Assembly (NCBI GenBank): GCA_002390485.1 | Contig: DGPO01000050.1 | Location: forward strand, 1-8,454 | Length of the DNA stretch: 8,454 bases | DNA from: Halieaceae bacterium UBA4438 | GTDB lineage: Bacteria; Pseudomonadota; Gammaproteobacteria; Pseudomonadales; Halieaceae | Direction of reading: 5' to 3' | Shown here: positions 1-6,329 of the stretch, piece by piece | Layout of the letters: the number at the start of each line of letters is the position of its first letter | Numbering within the stretch: the first letter of the stretch is position 1 | Made by a program: the position numbers and the translations under genes | Notes under the pieces: generated by a model | Database searches by the model: none | What the model saw: the letters and a program-made list of their open reading frames with translations, nothing else | What the model was told of the DNA's origin: nothing

Positions 1-504
1 ACCGACGGCTTTGGTGTTGAGGCATCAACCACGGTGGCGATGAACGACTTTACAACCCTTTACTTGTCGGTCGGCTACTTGGATACAGAGGCCACCGGGC
101 TTGATGAGATTTGCAGTCTAGACGGGCCGGGTGGTGAAGGCATGGGTTGTGAGGGCAGTCGCGTATTCTGGGCCCCAGAATTGACCGCAGCAGGGAAGTT
201 GGACGTCGACGTCCCCATGCAAAACGGCATGCTCAAGAGCAGTATTGAAGTGTCCTACGAAAGTGAGCGCGGGGGCAGCTGGGAAGGCAATCCTGAGGGA
301 ATGATCGGCTCTTATGCCGTCACCAATCTTCGTATTGGCTACGAGTCGGACAATAATTGGTACATTCAGGCTTACGCCGAGAACCTGCTCGATGAGTTTA
401 CTTGGGATGGCTACAACGCGAATGGTGGTATTTTACCGTCGCATTTCTTTGGACCCATGCGCCCACGAACGTTCGGAATTCGAACGGGCATTAGCTGGGA
501 CTAA
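1..504 (+). CDS. TonB-dependent outer-membrane receptor, C-terminal part (5' truncated by window)
   Basis: This is the last 167 residues of an open frame that enters the window from the left and ends with TAA at 502-504. The visible part alternates short polar turns with amphipathic strands, as in the C-terminal strands of a 22-strand TonB-dependent receptor barrel. The block beginning NLRIGYESDNNWYIQAYAEN, followed by LLDE and then FGPMRPRTFGIRTGISWD, is the typical final part of these receptors: an 'AYAENLLDE' strand followed by an 'RPRTFGIR' strand. Such proteins import large or scarce substrates (siderophores, vitamin B12, oligosaccharides, other organics) across the outer membrane using TonB/ExbBD energy. 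The plug domain and TonB box lie outside the window, so the substrate cannot be inferred. The protein ends in Trp-Asp rather than the common terminal Phe or Trp, a small oddity. It converges on the chalcone-isomerase-like gene with an 18-base gap. Confidence 0.85.
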   Translation, partial: TDGFGVEASTTVAMNDFTTLYLSVGYLDTEATGLDEICSLDGPGGEGMGCEGSRVFWAPELTAAGKLDVDVPMQNGMLKSSIEVSYESERGGSWEGNPEGMIGSYAVTNLRIGYESDNNWYIQAYAENLLDEFTWDGYNANGGILPSHFFGPMRPRTFGIRTGISWD

Positions 505-522
505 AACCTGACAACAGCGTCG

Positions 523-1077
523 CTAATCGGCCAGCAAACCGTCTCGGTGGGCTGGCCGAGACGTTTCTGGTGACAGCCATATCGCGATAAACGCAGGTGC
601 AAAATCAGGATCTTCGATTGTCCCTACCCACGTTCCGTTGTAATAAAATCGGCTGATACCGCGCTCATCCACATCGAATACAATCTTGTCGCCCTTGGAA
701 ACGTCAGGCCACATTTCAAGCACTTGTGCTTCCCAAGCCGCTCTTCGTGCATCTTTAAACGCAAGATGGTTCCACTCCTTCTCCGTTTGCTTTGCGAGAA
801 AACGGCCTGAAATATTACGGCGGTAAGTCAACAGAAATCGAAAGGAGTGATCGGGCGCTTCCCACTCACCCGACAGGGTATAAAGCTCCGAGTCAAACAC
901 CTTAAAAAAAGCCACTTTGAGCTCAGATCGTCCCACCAGCGACAACGGGCGTAACGCCTCGAGTGCGATACTGGGCGACATAACGGCACTCACCGAATCG
1001 TCCATGGGCTCGGCCGATACAAAGGCAGACGCCGCAATAATACTGGCGAGCGTCACTGCCTTTACCAGTGCTCTCAC
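523..1077 (-). CDS. Exported chalcone-isomerase-like protein
   Basis: The 184-residue protein has a clear signal peptide: basic start MRALVK, hydrophobic core to about residue 20, and likely cleavage after FVSA at residue 22. The mature part resembles the bacterial chalcone isomerase-like family (Chalcone_3 type). It shows the 'LVGRSELKVAFFKVFDSELYTLSGEW' strand pattern, an 'FRFLLTYRRNISG' segment, and a C-terminal 'FYYNGTWVGTIEDPDFAPAFIAIWLSP' segment typical of the fold's end. Proteins of this fold include true flavonoid isomerases and fatty-acid-binding relatives; bacterial exported members are mostly uncharacterised, so no enzyme activity is claimed. The start is GTG at 1077, supported by GGGAGG at 1088-1093 ten bases upstream, and it overlaps the TGA of the DUF2878 gene as GTGA, implying translational coupling. 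An envelope or lipid-related role is inference. Confidence 0.75.
   Translation of the reverse strand: MRALVKAVTLASIIAASAFVSAEPMDDSVSAVMSPSIALEALRPLSLVGRSELKVAFFKVFDSELYTLSGEWEAPDHSFRFLLTYRRNISGRFLAKQTEKEWNHLAFKDARRAAWEAQVLEMWPDVSKGDKIVFDVDERGISRFYYNGTWVGTIEDPDFAPAFIAIWLSPETSRPAHRDGLLAD
527..566. terminator. Overlapping hairpins, possible bidirectional transcription end
   Basis: Two mutually exclusive stem-loops can form. Hairpin A pairs 527-535 with 551-559 (9 bp, TCGGCCAGC with GCTGGCCGA), with an inner 4-bp stem ACCG/CGGT (538-541 with 545-548) around a 3-base loop. Hairpin B pairs 540-547 with 556-563 (8 bp, CGTCTCGG with CCGAGACG) around an 8-base loop. It can be extended by AAA (536-538) with TTT (564-566) past one bulged C. 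B resembles a weak bidirectional intrinsic terminator with short A and T tracts. The element starts 23 bases after the receptor stop codon and lies inside the last codons of the convergent gene. The U tract is only three long, so termination efficiency is doubtful. Confidence 0.45.
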
Positions 1078-1568
1078 GCAGCAGGCGCCTCCCGCTGACT
1101 AAATCGCACCATGAGTGGCAGCATGATCATCCACAGTGGCACTAAGATCATCATGCTGGTGACATCACCGAGCGGCAGCGCGACTGCACCGAACTTGGCA
1201 CCCGCGAGGTAGTTCGCGGGCGCAATGGCCCCCAACACAATGGGTCTCCACCAAGTCGCCGACAGAAAGGCCATCGCGCGGGGTAATACCGTGGGAAATA
1301 CCAGCCAAAGACAGACCATCCAAAGCGGGAAAAAAGCATCACCGAAGTCATAGACGCCCGCGACTGCGAGGGAAAAATCAACACCAATGCCCAACGCGGC
1401 AGAGGGCAAGACGCGCCGCAATTCCAACCGAATGTTTGAAACTGCAGCATAGTGGAAGGCAATAAGCGCTGCCGTGAGGAGCATCCAGTCTTCTCGCCCC
1501 AACACGCAGCTAAACCAAGTAATCTGGAACCAGAGGGCGTTAAACCACGTTTTTTCGATCAATATCAT
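1074..1568 (-). CDS. DUF2878-type inner-membrane protein
   Basis: The 164-residue, strongly hydrophobic protein has about five or six predicted membrane helices (roughly residues 10-24, 28-46, 53-72, 78-98, 108-125 and 136-154) and a short charged tail. The N-terminal signature NALWFQITWFSCVLG, together with the conserved Trp/Pro-rich helices, matches my memory of the DUF2878 family, whose function is unknown. Because that signature lies in residues 10-24, the ATG at 1568 is preferred over the internal Met at residue 29, although no strong Shine-Dalgarno site precedes it. The gene lies 41 bases downstream of the aminotransferase on the same strand and overlaps the next gene by four bases (GTGA). 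From general knowledge, DUF2878 proteins often sit in clusters with cyclopropane-fatty-acid-synthase-like enzymes and DUF1365 proteins. None of those partners is in this window. Confidence 0.7.
   Translation of the reverse strand: MILIEKTWFNALWFQITWFSCVLGREDWMLLTAALIAFHYAAVSNIRLELRRVLPSAALGIGVDFSLAVAGVYDFGDAFFPLWMVCLWLVFPTVLPRAMAFLSATWWRPIVLGAIAPANYLAGAKFGAVALPLGDVTSMMILVPLWMIMLPLMVRFSQREAPAA
1088..1093 (-). promoter_or_regulatory. Shine-Dalgarno site for the chalcone-isomerase-like gene
   Basis: GGGAGG on the minus strand lies ten bases before the GTG at 1077, within the end of the preceding coding region. It supports the GTG start and re-initiation after the upstream TGA. Confidence 0.6.
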
Positions 1569-1592
1569 GGTGCTGATACGGCCGAATCAGAC

Positions 1593-1616
1593 CTTAAGAT
1601 CGCTAGAACTTAAGAT
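1593..1616. repeat. Paired CTTAAGAT repeats around the aminotransferase stop codon
   Basis: CTTAAGAT occurs at 1593-1600 and again at 1609-1616. Because CTTAAG is itself palindromic, the two copies can also form a 6-bp stem with a 10-base loop (1593-1598 with 1609-1614). The second copy spans the TAA stop of the aminotransferase (minus strand, 1610-1612). It could be a weak transcript-end or processing structure between the aminotransferase and the DUF2878 gene. There is no U tract in the direction of transcription, so a terminator is not called. Confidence 0.4.
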
Positions 1617-2980
1617 TTTGCGCCAAAATGGTGTGCCGTCTTGTCGAGGCCGTCCACAAGCTTTGCAACGAGTGCGTCGATCTCACCTTTTGTGGTCACA
1701 AAGGGCGGCGACATAATCATGGCGTCTCCTGTTTGGCGCACCATGAGTCCACTCTCAATCGCTCGATCACGACAGTAAACAGCGGCGCCGGATTCGGGTG
1801 CCAAGCGCTCACGGCTCGACTTGTCTTTCACCAGTTCGACCGCCGCAAGTAATCCTTTTGCTCGCACTTGACCCACAATAGGATGATCGCTCAGTGTTTG
1901 CAGCGCAGCTTCAAAGTAAGGCGCCAACACCGTAGCCGACTGATGAATGATATCGGTGTGCTCTAGCACATCCATCGTTGCCAGTCCTGCAGCGCAGGAG
2001 GCGGGATGACCCGAATACGTCAAGCCATGTGCAAACTCGCCTCCGTGGCCCAGAAGTACATCTGCAACTTTGTCGCTGACCAGGCAGCCGCCTAAAGGCA
2101 TGTACCCGTTGGTCACGGCCTTAGCGAACGTAATCAAGTCAGGCTTGGTATTGTAGGTCTCGAAACCAAACAGGTTCCCCGTTCGGCCAAACCCACAAAT
2201 AACCTCGTCCGAAATAAATAAAATATCGCGTTCATCCAGAACTTTTTGAACCGCAGGCCAATAAGTATCGGGCGGAATGATCACACCACCAGCGCCCTGA
2301 ATAGGCTCGGCAATAAACGCAGCGACCTTGTCCTCACCCAGTTCATCAATCTTTTTAGCCAGCTCGTTGGCCGCCCAAAGACCGAATTCATCGGGACTCT
2401 TGTCGCCACCAAGCTCGAACCAATGGGGCTGCTCGATGTGATGAATGTAATCAAGACCCTCGGTCTGATCATGCATCGCGCTCATGCCACCGAGCGATCC
2501 TGCAGCGATGGTGCTGCCGTGATACGCATTTTTACGGCTGATAATGAGCCGCTTCTCAGGCTTACCCAGCAACTGGTAGTAGCGGTGAACGAACTTAATT
2601 TGAGTGTCATTTGCCTCGGAACCCGAATTCGTAAAAAACACTTTATTGAAGTTCGCGGGCGCCATGGTGCTCAGTCGGGTTGCCAGTTCAACAGCGGGTT
2701 GATTAGAGCACCGAAAAAAATTGTTATAAAACGGCAGCTCCATCAGCTGATCAGCAACCGCGCGCTTAATGCCGTCCTGGCTGTAGCCCAAACTGCAGCA
2801 CCATAAGCCAGACATGGCGTCTTGGATCTTGTTACCGTCAGAATCATAAATGTAAACATGTTCGGCGCGACTAACGATCCGACCGCCGTTTTCTGCATAA
2901 TCACGGAAGTCAGTAAATGGGTGCAGGTGATGCTGTTGATCAAGTTGTCGCAGTTGATTCGTTTCTAGGGTCGCATTCAC
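1610..2980 (-). CDS. Class III PLP-dependent aminotransferase (omega-amino acid/polyamine:pyruvate type)
   Basis: The 456-residue enzyme is full length for the class III family. Numbered from the GTG at 2980, it shows the substrate-pocket block '[10 protein letters not shown]' (about 57-66), the phosphate-cup motif TNSGSEAND (117-125), 'NAYHGST' (151-157), the cofactor-binding Asp in '[14 protein letters not shown]' (Asp258) and the Schiff-base Lys287 in '[14 protein letters not shown]'. The overall pattern resembles putrescine/omega-amino acid:pyruvate aminotransferases (SpuC-like). These move an amino group from a primary amine or omega-amino acid to pyruvate, producing an aldehyde or keto acid in the cytoplasm. 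The real amine donor cannot be read from sequence. GTG at 2980 is chosen because GGAG at 2989-2992 lies eight bases upstream. A longer GTG start at 3022 would add 14 residues that do not look family-like. It diverges from the hydrolase pair at 3084. Confidence 0.88.
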   Translation of the reverse strand: MNATLETNQLRQLDQQHHLHPFTDFRDYAENGGRIVSRAEHVYIYDSDGNKIQDAMSGLWCCSLGYSQDGIKRAVADQLMELPFYNNFFRCSNQPAVELATRLSTMAPANFNKVFFTNSGSEANDTQIKFVHRYYQLLGKPEKRLIISRKNAYHGSTIAAGSLGGMSAMHDQTEGLDYIHHIEQPHWFELGGDKSPDEFGLWAANELAKKIDELGEDKVAAFIAEPIQGAGGVIIPPDTYWPAVQKVLDERDILFISDEVICGFGRTGNLFGFETYNTKPDLITFAKAVTNGYMPLGGCLVSDKVADVLLGHGGEFAHGLTYSGHPASCAAGLATMDVLEHTDIIHQSATVLAPYFEAALQTLSDHPIVGQVRAKGLLAAVELVKDKSSRERLAPESGAAVYCRDRAIESGLMVRQTGDAMIMSPPFVTTKGEIDALVAKLVDGLDKTAHHFGAKS

Positions 2981-2988
2981 GGTATCAT

Positions 2989-2992
2989 CTCC
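2989..2992 (-). promoter_or_regulatory. Shine-Dalgarno site deciding the aminotransferase start
   Basis: GGAG on the minus strand is separated by eight bases from the GTG at 2980, so this start is preferred over the upstream in-frame GTG at 3022. The reading after it, [21 protein letters not shown], looks like a normal family N-terminus. Confidence 0.65.
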
Positions 2993-3034
2993 AGTTAGTC
3001 GTTGTATTTTCCACAAGCTCACGCGCTTATGCCG

Positions 3035-3049
3035 TACCCCGATCGGGTA
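3035..3049. promoter_or_regulatory. Palindrome in the divergent intergenic region, candidate operator
   Basis: TACCC (3035-3039) and GGGTA (3045-3049) form an inverted repeat around CGATC. The core CCCGATCGGG (3038-3047) is a perfect 10-base palindrome. It lies in the 103-base gap between the divergently transcribed aminotransferase and hydrolase genes, where a shared regulator would bind. I found no convincing -35/-10 pair next to it on either strand, so an operator role is inference. Confidence 0.35.
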
Positions 3050-3083
3050 AGGGTCGTTTTAATTACAGGAATACCGAACAGCT

Positions 3084-4169
3084 ATGGTGAATGAAGAATA
3101 TAGAGGTCTTGTCTATCCGTGGGGTAGGCAGAGCCCAGTGGAGCATGGTCAACCGCTCGAAGTGGCGCCCGGTGTCTGGTGGGTACGTTTTGCAATGCCC
3201 GGCGGTCTCGACCACATTAACATTTGGCTTTTAGAGGAAGCCGAAGGTTGGACCGTGGTCGACACGTGCTTAAAGCTCGACAGTGCTAAAGCGCAGTGGG
3301 AGTCGCTGTTCACGGGCTTCATGCAAAACAAACCTATTTTGCGAGTCATCTGTACGCACCTCCATCCAGATCATATTGGTCTGGCGGGGTGGCTTTGCGA
3401 ACGATTCGACTGTGAAGTCTGGATGACGCGAAGCGAATACCTCAACGGCAGCCTATTACTCAGCTACACCTCAGACGATCTACCCAGTACAGCACTTCAG
3501 TTTTACAAGCGCGCAGGGTTTAGCGAAGAGCAACTAAGCACGTATCAGCAACGATTTGGCACGTTTGGCAAAATGTCAGCGCCGCTGCCCCACAGCTATC
3601 GTCGGATTGTTGATCTTGAGACGATTAATATTGGTGACCGCTACTGGCAAGTCGTCATCGGTCAGGGCCATTCACCGGAACACGCATGTCTTTATTGCCC
3701 AGGTCTTAAATTGATCATTGCTGGGGACCAGATCCTCCCAAGAATCACGCCTAACGTCTCGGTCTTCCCCACGGAACCCGACGGCAACCCCTTGGAATAC
3801 TGGCTTTCTTCTAATACACGGCTGTTGGATATTTTACCCGAGGACCTGTTGGTGCTTCCGGCCCATCAATCGCCCTTTAGAGGCGCTAAAACACGACTCA
3901 ATCAAATTATTGACAGCCACAGACAGTCACTGGCGCTTCTCTACAAAAATCTGGCTGAATCAAAGACTGTGCCCGAGTGTTTTATCTACCTGTTCAATCG
4001 AGAGCTTAAGGAACACGAGGTGCATTTAGCGACCGGAGAAACGATCGCGCATTTAAACTACCTCTTACAGCGGGGTAATGTGACGCGCGAAATCAATTCA
4101 GAAGGGCTCTACACCTACCGCGCAAACCCCAACTCACAGTTCATTCACGCAGATGACGTCGCTGCTTAA
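3084..4169 (+). CDS. Metallo-beta-lactamase-fold metal-dependent hydrolase
   Basis: The 361-residue protein has all the metal ligands of a dinuclear MBL-fold hydrolase: HLHPDH (His92, His94, Asp96, His97), His196 in 'GHSPEH', Asp215 in 'AGDQILP' and His261 in 'LPAHQSPF'. After the catalytic domain (about 25-265), residues 266-346 form a helical and winged-helix-like tail ending 'GETIAHLNYLLQRGNVTREINSEGLYTYRA'. This arrangement is typical of MBL proteins of the glyoxalase-II/LACTB2-like group. Such enzymes hydrolyse thioesters, lactones or other esters in the cytoplasm; the substrate here is unknown and no signal peptide is visible. The ATG at 3084 has only a distant AGGA (3067-3070, 13 bases away). 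The 3' end overlaps the next gene by 17 bases, implying coupled expression with the esterase. Hydrolase fold is confident, exact activity is not. Confidence 0.85.
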   Translation: MVNEEYRGLVYPWGRQSPVEHGQPLEVAPGVWWVRFAMPGGLDHINIWLLEEAEGWTVVDTCLKLDSAKAQWESLFTGFMQNKPILRVICTHLHPDHIGLAGWLCERFDCEVWMTRSEYLNGSLLLSYTSDDLPSTALQFYKRAGFSEEQLSTYQQRFGTFGKMSAPLPHSYRRIVDLETINIGDRYWQVVIGQGHSPEHACLYCPGLKLIIAGDQILPRITPNVSVFPTEPDGNPLEYWLSSNTRLLDILPEDLLVLPAHQSPFRGAKTRLNQIIDSHRQSLALLYKNLAESKTVPECFIYLFNRELKEHEVHLATGETIAHLNYLLQRGNVTREINSEGLYTYRANPNSQFIHADDVAA

Positions 4170-5055
4170 TCGACTGATTGCAAAGGCTGCACGCCACCTC
4201 TACCTTCGGCGGCACCAGAAGGCGTGGGGTGCGGAGCCTCAGCTGGCAGTGTCTGTCAGTAATTTGTGCGTTGAGCTTGAGGGCCGTCAAGTGCGTCTGC
4301 GCATGTATCACGGGCAATCCGATAAGCCCATGGTCATTTACGCGCACGGAGGTGGCTTTGTCATTGGTAGCTTGGAGACGCACGACCGATTCTGTCGCGC
4401 CCTAAGTGTGGAGAGCGGCTGCAGCTTGGTGTCGATCGACTACCGGCTAGCGCCGGAGTACACATTCCCCGCCGCCCACGACGACTGCCTAGAGGCCACA
4501 GAGTGGGTCATTGAAAACCTCGAAAATCTTGCGCCTAACAACGGTCTTTTTATTTTAGCGGGCGACAGTGCGGGCGGTAACATTGCAATTGCGTCGACGC
4601 TTGCACTTCAGCACCGCCACGGCATTGCGGGCTGCCTTGCGATCTACCCAGCGACTCAACACTACATTAGCGATCTACCGTCTCATACAGAGCATGCGAA
4701 GTCGGGTCTGGTTCCTGCGCGTAATATGCGATGGTTCTGTGACACTTACCTCGACTCAATGGCGCCAGCGGACCCTGTCTTGGAGCGTATTTTCCCTGGC
4801 CGGCGAACATCACTGAATCACTTTCCAAGAACACTGATTATCACCGCTGAGCGGGATCCTATACGCGACGACGGCGCCCGCTTCGCGGTTCGGCTGCACC
4901 GATCAAGTTGCAAAATCACCTACAAGCACCTAGACCGTGCAAGCCACGGATTTGTGTGTTCCGAGGGAGACTCAGAACATTTTCAAAAAGCCGTCAGCAT
5001 CGCAAGCCAATGGCTAGCAGTACCGCTTATTCTGAGATCGCCTCAAGAACATTGA
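4153..5055 (+). CDS. Alpha/beta-hydrolase of the hormone-sensitive-lipase (family IV) type
   Basis: The 300-residue protein is the usual length for bacterial HSL-family carboxylesterases. It carries the oxyanion-hole motif HGGGF (65-69), the family block 'DYRLAPEYTFPAAHDD' (96-111), the nucleophile Ser139 in GDSAGG, the acidic residue Asp235 in 'AERDPIRDDG' and the catalytic His265 in 'ASHGF'. The whole triad is present. These enzymes hydrolyse esters of short to medium acyl chains. No signal peptide is visible, so it is probably cytoplasmic. Its ATG lies inside the last codons of the MBL hydrolase gene (17-base overlap, different frame), so the two hydrolases are very likely made together. 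Its last 29 bases overlap the convergent alcohol dehydrogenase gene. The natural ester is not predictable; a lipase, acetyl esterase or lactonase role are all possible. Confidence 0.88.
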   Translation: MTSLLNRLIAKAARHLYLRRHQKAWGAEPQLAVSVSNLCVELEGRQVRLRMYHGQSDKPMVIYAHGGGFVIGSLETHDRFCRALSVESGCSLVSIDYRLAPEYTFPAAHDDCLEATEWVIENLENLAPNNGLFILAGDSAGGNIAIASTLALQHRHGIAGCLAIYPATQHYISDLPSHTEHAKSGLVPARNMRWFCDTYLDSMAPADPVLERIFPGRRTSLNHFPRTLIITAERDPIRDDGARFAVRLHRSSCKITYKHLDRASHGFVCSEGDSEHFQKAVSIASQWLAVPLILRSPQEH

Positions 5056-6232
5056 GGATTTCTGACTTCTCAAGCTGCCGTGGACAAAAATAACCGTCAC
5101 CCTCGTCCATTGCGGCTTCGGCAATCGCATCGAAGGCATCACGCTTAATACGTGCGTCGGTCGGCGCGATCCCAACATCGGCAATCAGCTGCTCAACCTC
5201 AGCAATAAATGCTCTAGCGCGTGTTTCTGGATGGCCTGAATCCGAAATTCCGGTGGCCACAGCGAGCTCCGCCAACCGCTCCACGGCGGTCTCCCCATAC
5301 AGGGTGAGAACGTGAGGCAGGACGAGAGCGTTAGCATGGCCGTGCGGAACTCCAAAATTGGCACCTAGTTGGTGGGCAATCGCGTGCACATTACCCACGT
5401 TGACCTGATTAATAGCCACTCCTGCATTGTAGGCCGCCAGGGCCATGCCCTCGCGTGCGTCCATATTGCCAGGCTCATCGCAGGCTAAGCGCAACCATCG
5501 AAAGACGCCCTGCACCGAAATACGACCCATTTCTGTGCGATTACCACGCTCCCACGTCGAGATGTACGCCTCAATACCGTGGGTGAGTGCATCAATGCCG
5601 GTTGCGGCAGTGATGGGCTTTGGTAGGCCCACCATTAAACACGCATCGAGAGCGACCGCTTTTGGATGGATCGCCTCACCGCCAATAATTTCTTTCTTGT
5701 GCGTCGTTTGATTGGTAATTACAGCGCCCATAGTGGCTTCGCTACCCGTGCCAGAGGTGGTGGGTATTACAAACAGTGGCGCGGCTTCGTCAGGTGAATT
5801 CCCCATGCCTGGCCACTTCGTCATATCGCCATCGCTGTACTTTCTCAAGGCAATGACCTTGGCGCAGTCAATCGATGAGCCACCTCCTACCGCAACAATG
5901 GCAGTTGCGCCTGACTCGCGCAGTATTCGTGCACCGGCTTCGACATGCGCATAAGTAGGGTCGGGATCGACTTGGTCGTACCACGTCAGCGTCACACCGT
6001 CGCGATTGAGTCCGGCGACAGCCTCATCAGCAAGCCCCAAGTCGCGAAGTGCTTTATCGGTGACCACAAGCACCGACGTATGTCCTAACTCCACAATTCG
6101 GTCGCACAACCGCGCGCAACTCGCCTTGCCAACGAACGCCATGTATTGCCCTTTGGCTTTACCCGCAATGACTTTCGCCATAGCAAAGAAAAGGCGATTT
6201 TTCAGCTTTCGAAGAAACATTGGTTTAGCCAT
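5027..6232 (-). CDS. Iron-containing (group III) alcohol dehydrogenase
   Basis: The 401-residue enzyme (numbered from the ATG at 6232) has the nucleotide-binding GGGSSIDCAK (116-125), 'PTTSGTGSEAT' (157-167), and the metal ligands Asp214 and His218 in 'TGIDALTHGIEAYIS', His283 in 'NVHAIAHQLGANFGVPHG' and His297 in 'PHGHAN'. These align with the Asp/His/His/His set of FucO-type enzymes, and the extra conserved His287 is also present. The family interconverts primary alcohols and aldehydes with NAD(P). The N-terminal 30 residues are basic and hydrophobic (MAKPMFLRKLKNRLFFAMAK), an extension seen in some subgroups and possibly membrane-associating. ATG 6232 is preferred over ATGs at 6247 and 6256 because AGAGGT (6237-6242) sits just before it. 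Its 3' end overlaps the esterase gene on the opposite strand, and it diverges from the quinone reductase. The alcohol substrate is unknown. Confidence 0.88.
   Translation of the reverse strand: MAKPMFLRKLKNRLFFAMAKVIAGKAKGQYMAFVGKASCARLCDRIVELGHTSVLVVTDKALRDLGLADEAVAGLNRDGVTLTWYDQVDPDPTYAHVEAGARILRESGATAIVAVGGGSSIDCAKVIALRKYSDGDMTKWPGMGNSPDEAAPLFVIPTTSGTGSEATMGAVITNQTTHKKEIIGGEAIHPKAVALDACLMVGLPKPITAATGIDALTHGIEAYISTWERGNRTEMGRISVQGVFRWLRLACDEPGNMDAREGMALAAYNAGVAINQVNVGNVHAIAHQLGANFGVPHGHANALVLPHVLTLYGETAVERLAELAVATGISDSGHPETRARAFIAEVEQLIADVGIAPTDARIKRDAFDAIAEAAMDEGDGYFCPRQLEKSEILNVLEAISE
5041..5057. terminator. Small hairpin in the convergent gene overlap
   Basis: CCTCAA (5041-5046) pairs with TTGAGG (5052-5057) around GAACA, spanning the esterase stop codon and the last coding bases of the alcohol dehydrogenase. 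A short T-rich ATTTCT follows on the plus strand. A 6-bp stem with no real U tract is weak, so this may only mark the tail-to-tail junction. Confidence 0.25.
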
Positions 6233-6329
6233 ATTTACCTCTGACATTGTGCTCATCCGCAGTTACGTGCGCGATGCGTTTGATGTTATGTTTTTTTAAC
6301 AGTAACTCTAAGGACGATTCAGCGCTACC
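6233..6329. promoter_or_regulatory. Divergent promoter region between alcohol dehydrogenase and quinone reductase
   Basis: This 97-base stretch separates two divergent genes and must hold both leaders if each has its own promoter. It contains a run of seven T at 6291-6297 within an AT-rich patch (about 6280-6310), suitable for strand opening. I could not find a -35/-10 pair matching consensus well on either strand, so no exact promoter is called. An AAGGA at 6310-6314 is a distant candidate ribosome site for the plus-strand gene. Confidence 0.4.
6237..6242 (-). promoter_or_regulatory. Shine-Dalgarno site deciding the alcohol dehydrogenase start
   Basis: AGAGGT on the minus strand leaves four bases (five after the GAGG core) before the ATG at 6232. 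The upstream in-frame ATGs at 6247 and 6256 have no comparable site, and the first eight residues they would add are not family-like. Confidence 0.65.

Noticed and set aside
2246..2806. 186-codon plus-strand open frame opposite the aminotransferase
   Set aside because: The minus-strand frame here carries unmistakable class III aminotransferase motifs. The plus-strand translation shows no family resemblance, and no ribosome site was noted.
2981..3022. Longer aminotransferase start (GTG at 3022)
   Set aside because: The extra 14 residues are not family-like, and the good GGAG site at 2989-2992 serves the GTG at 2980.
5445..6299. Three consecutive plus-strand open frames opposite the alcohol dehydrogenase (5445-5711, 5712-5954, 6006-6299)
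   Set aside because: They are antisense to a complete iron alcohol dehydrogenase with all metal ligands. Their translations are Ser/Ala/Pro-rich and featureless.
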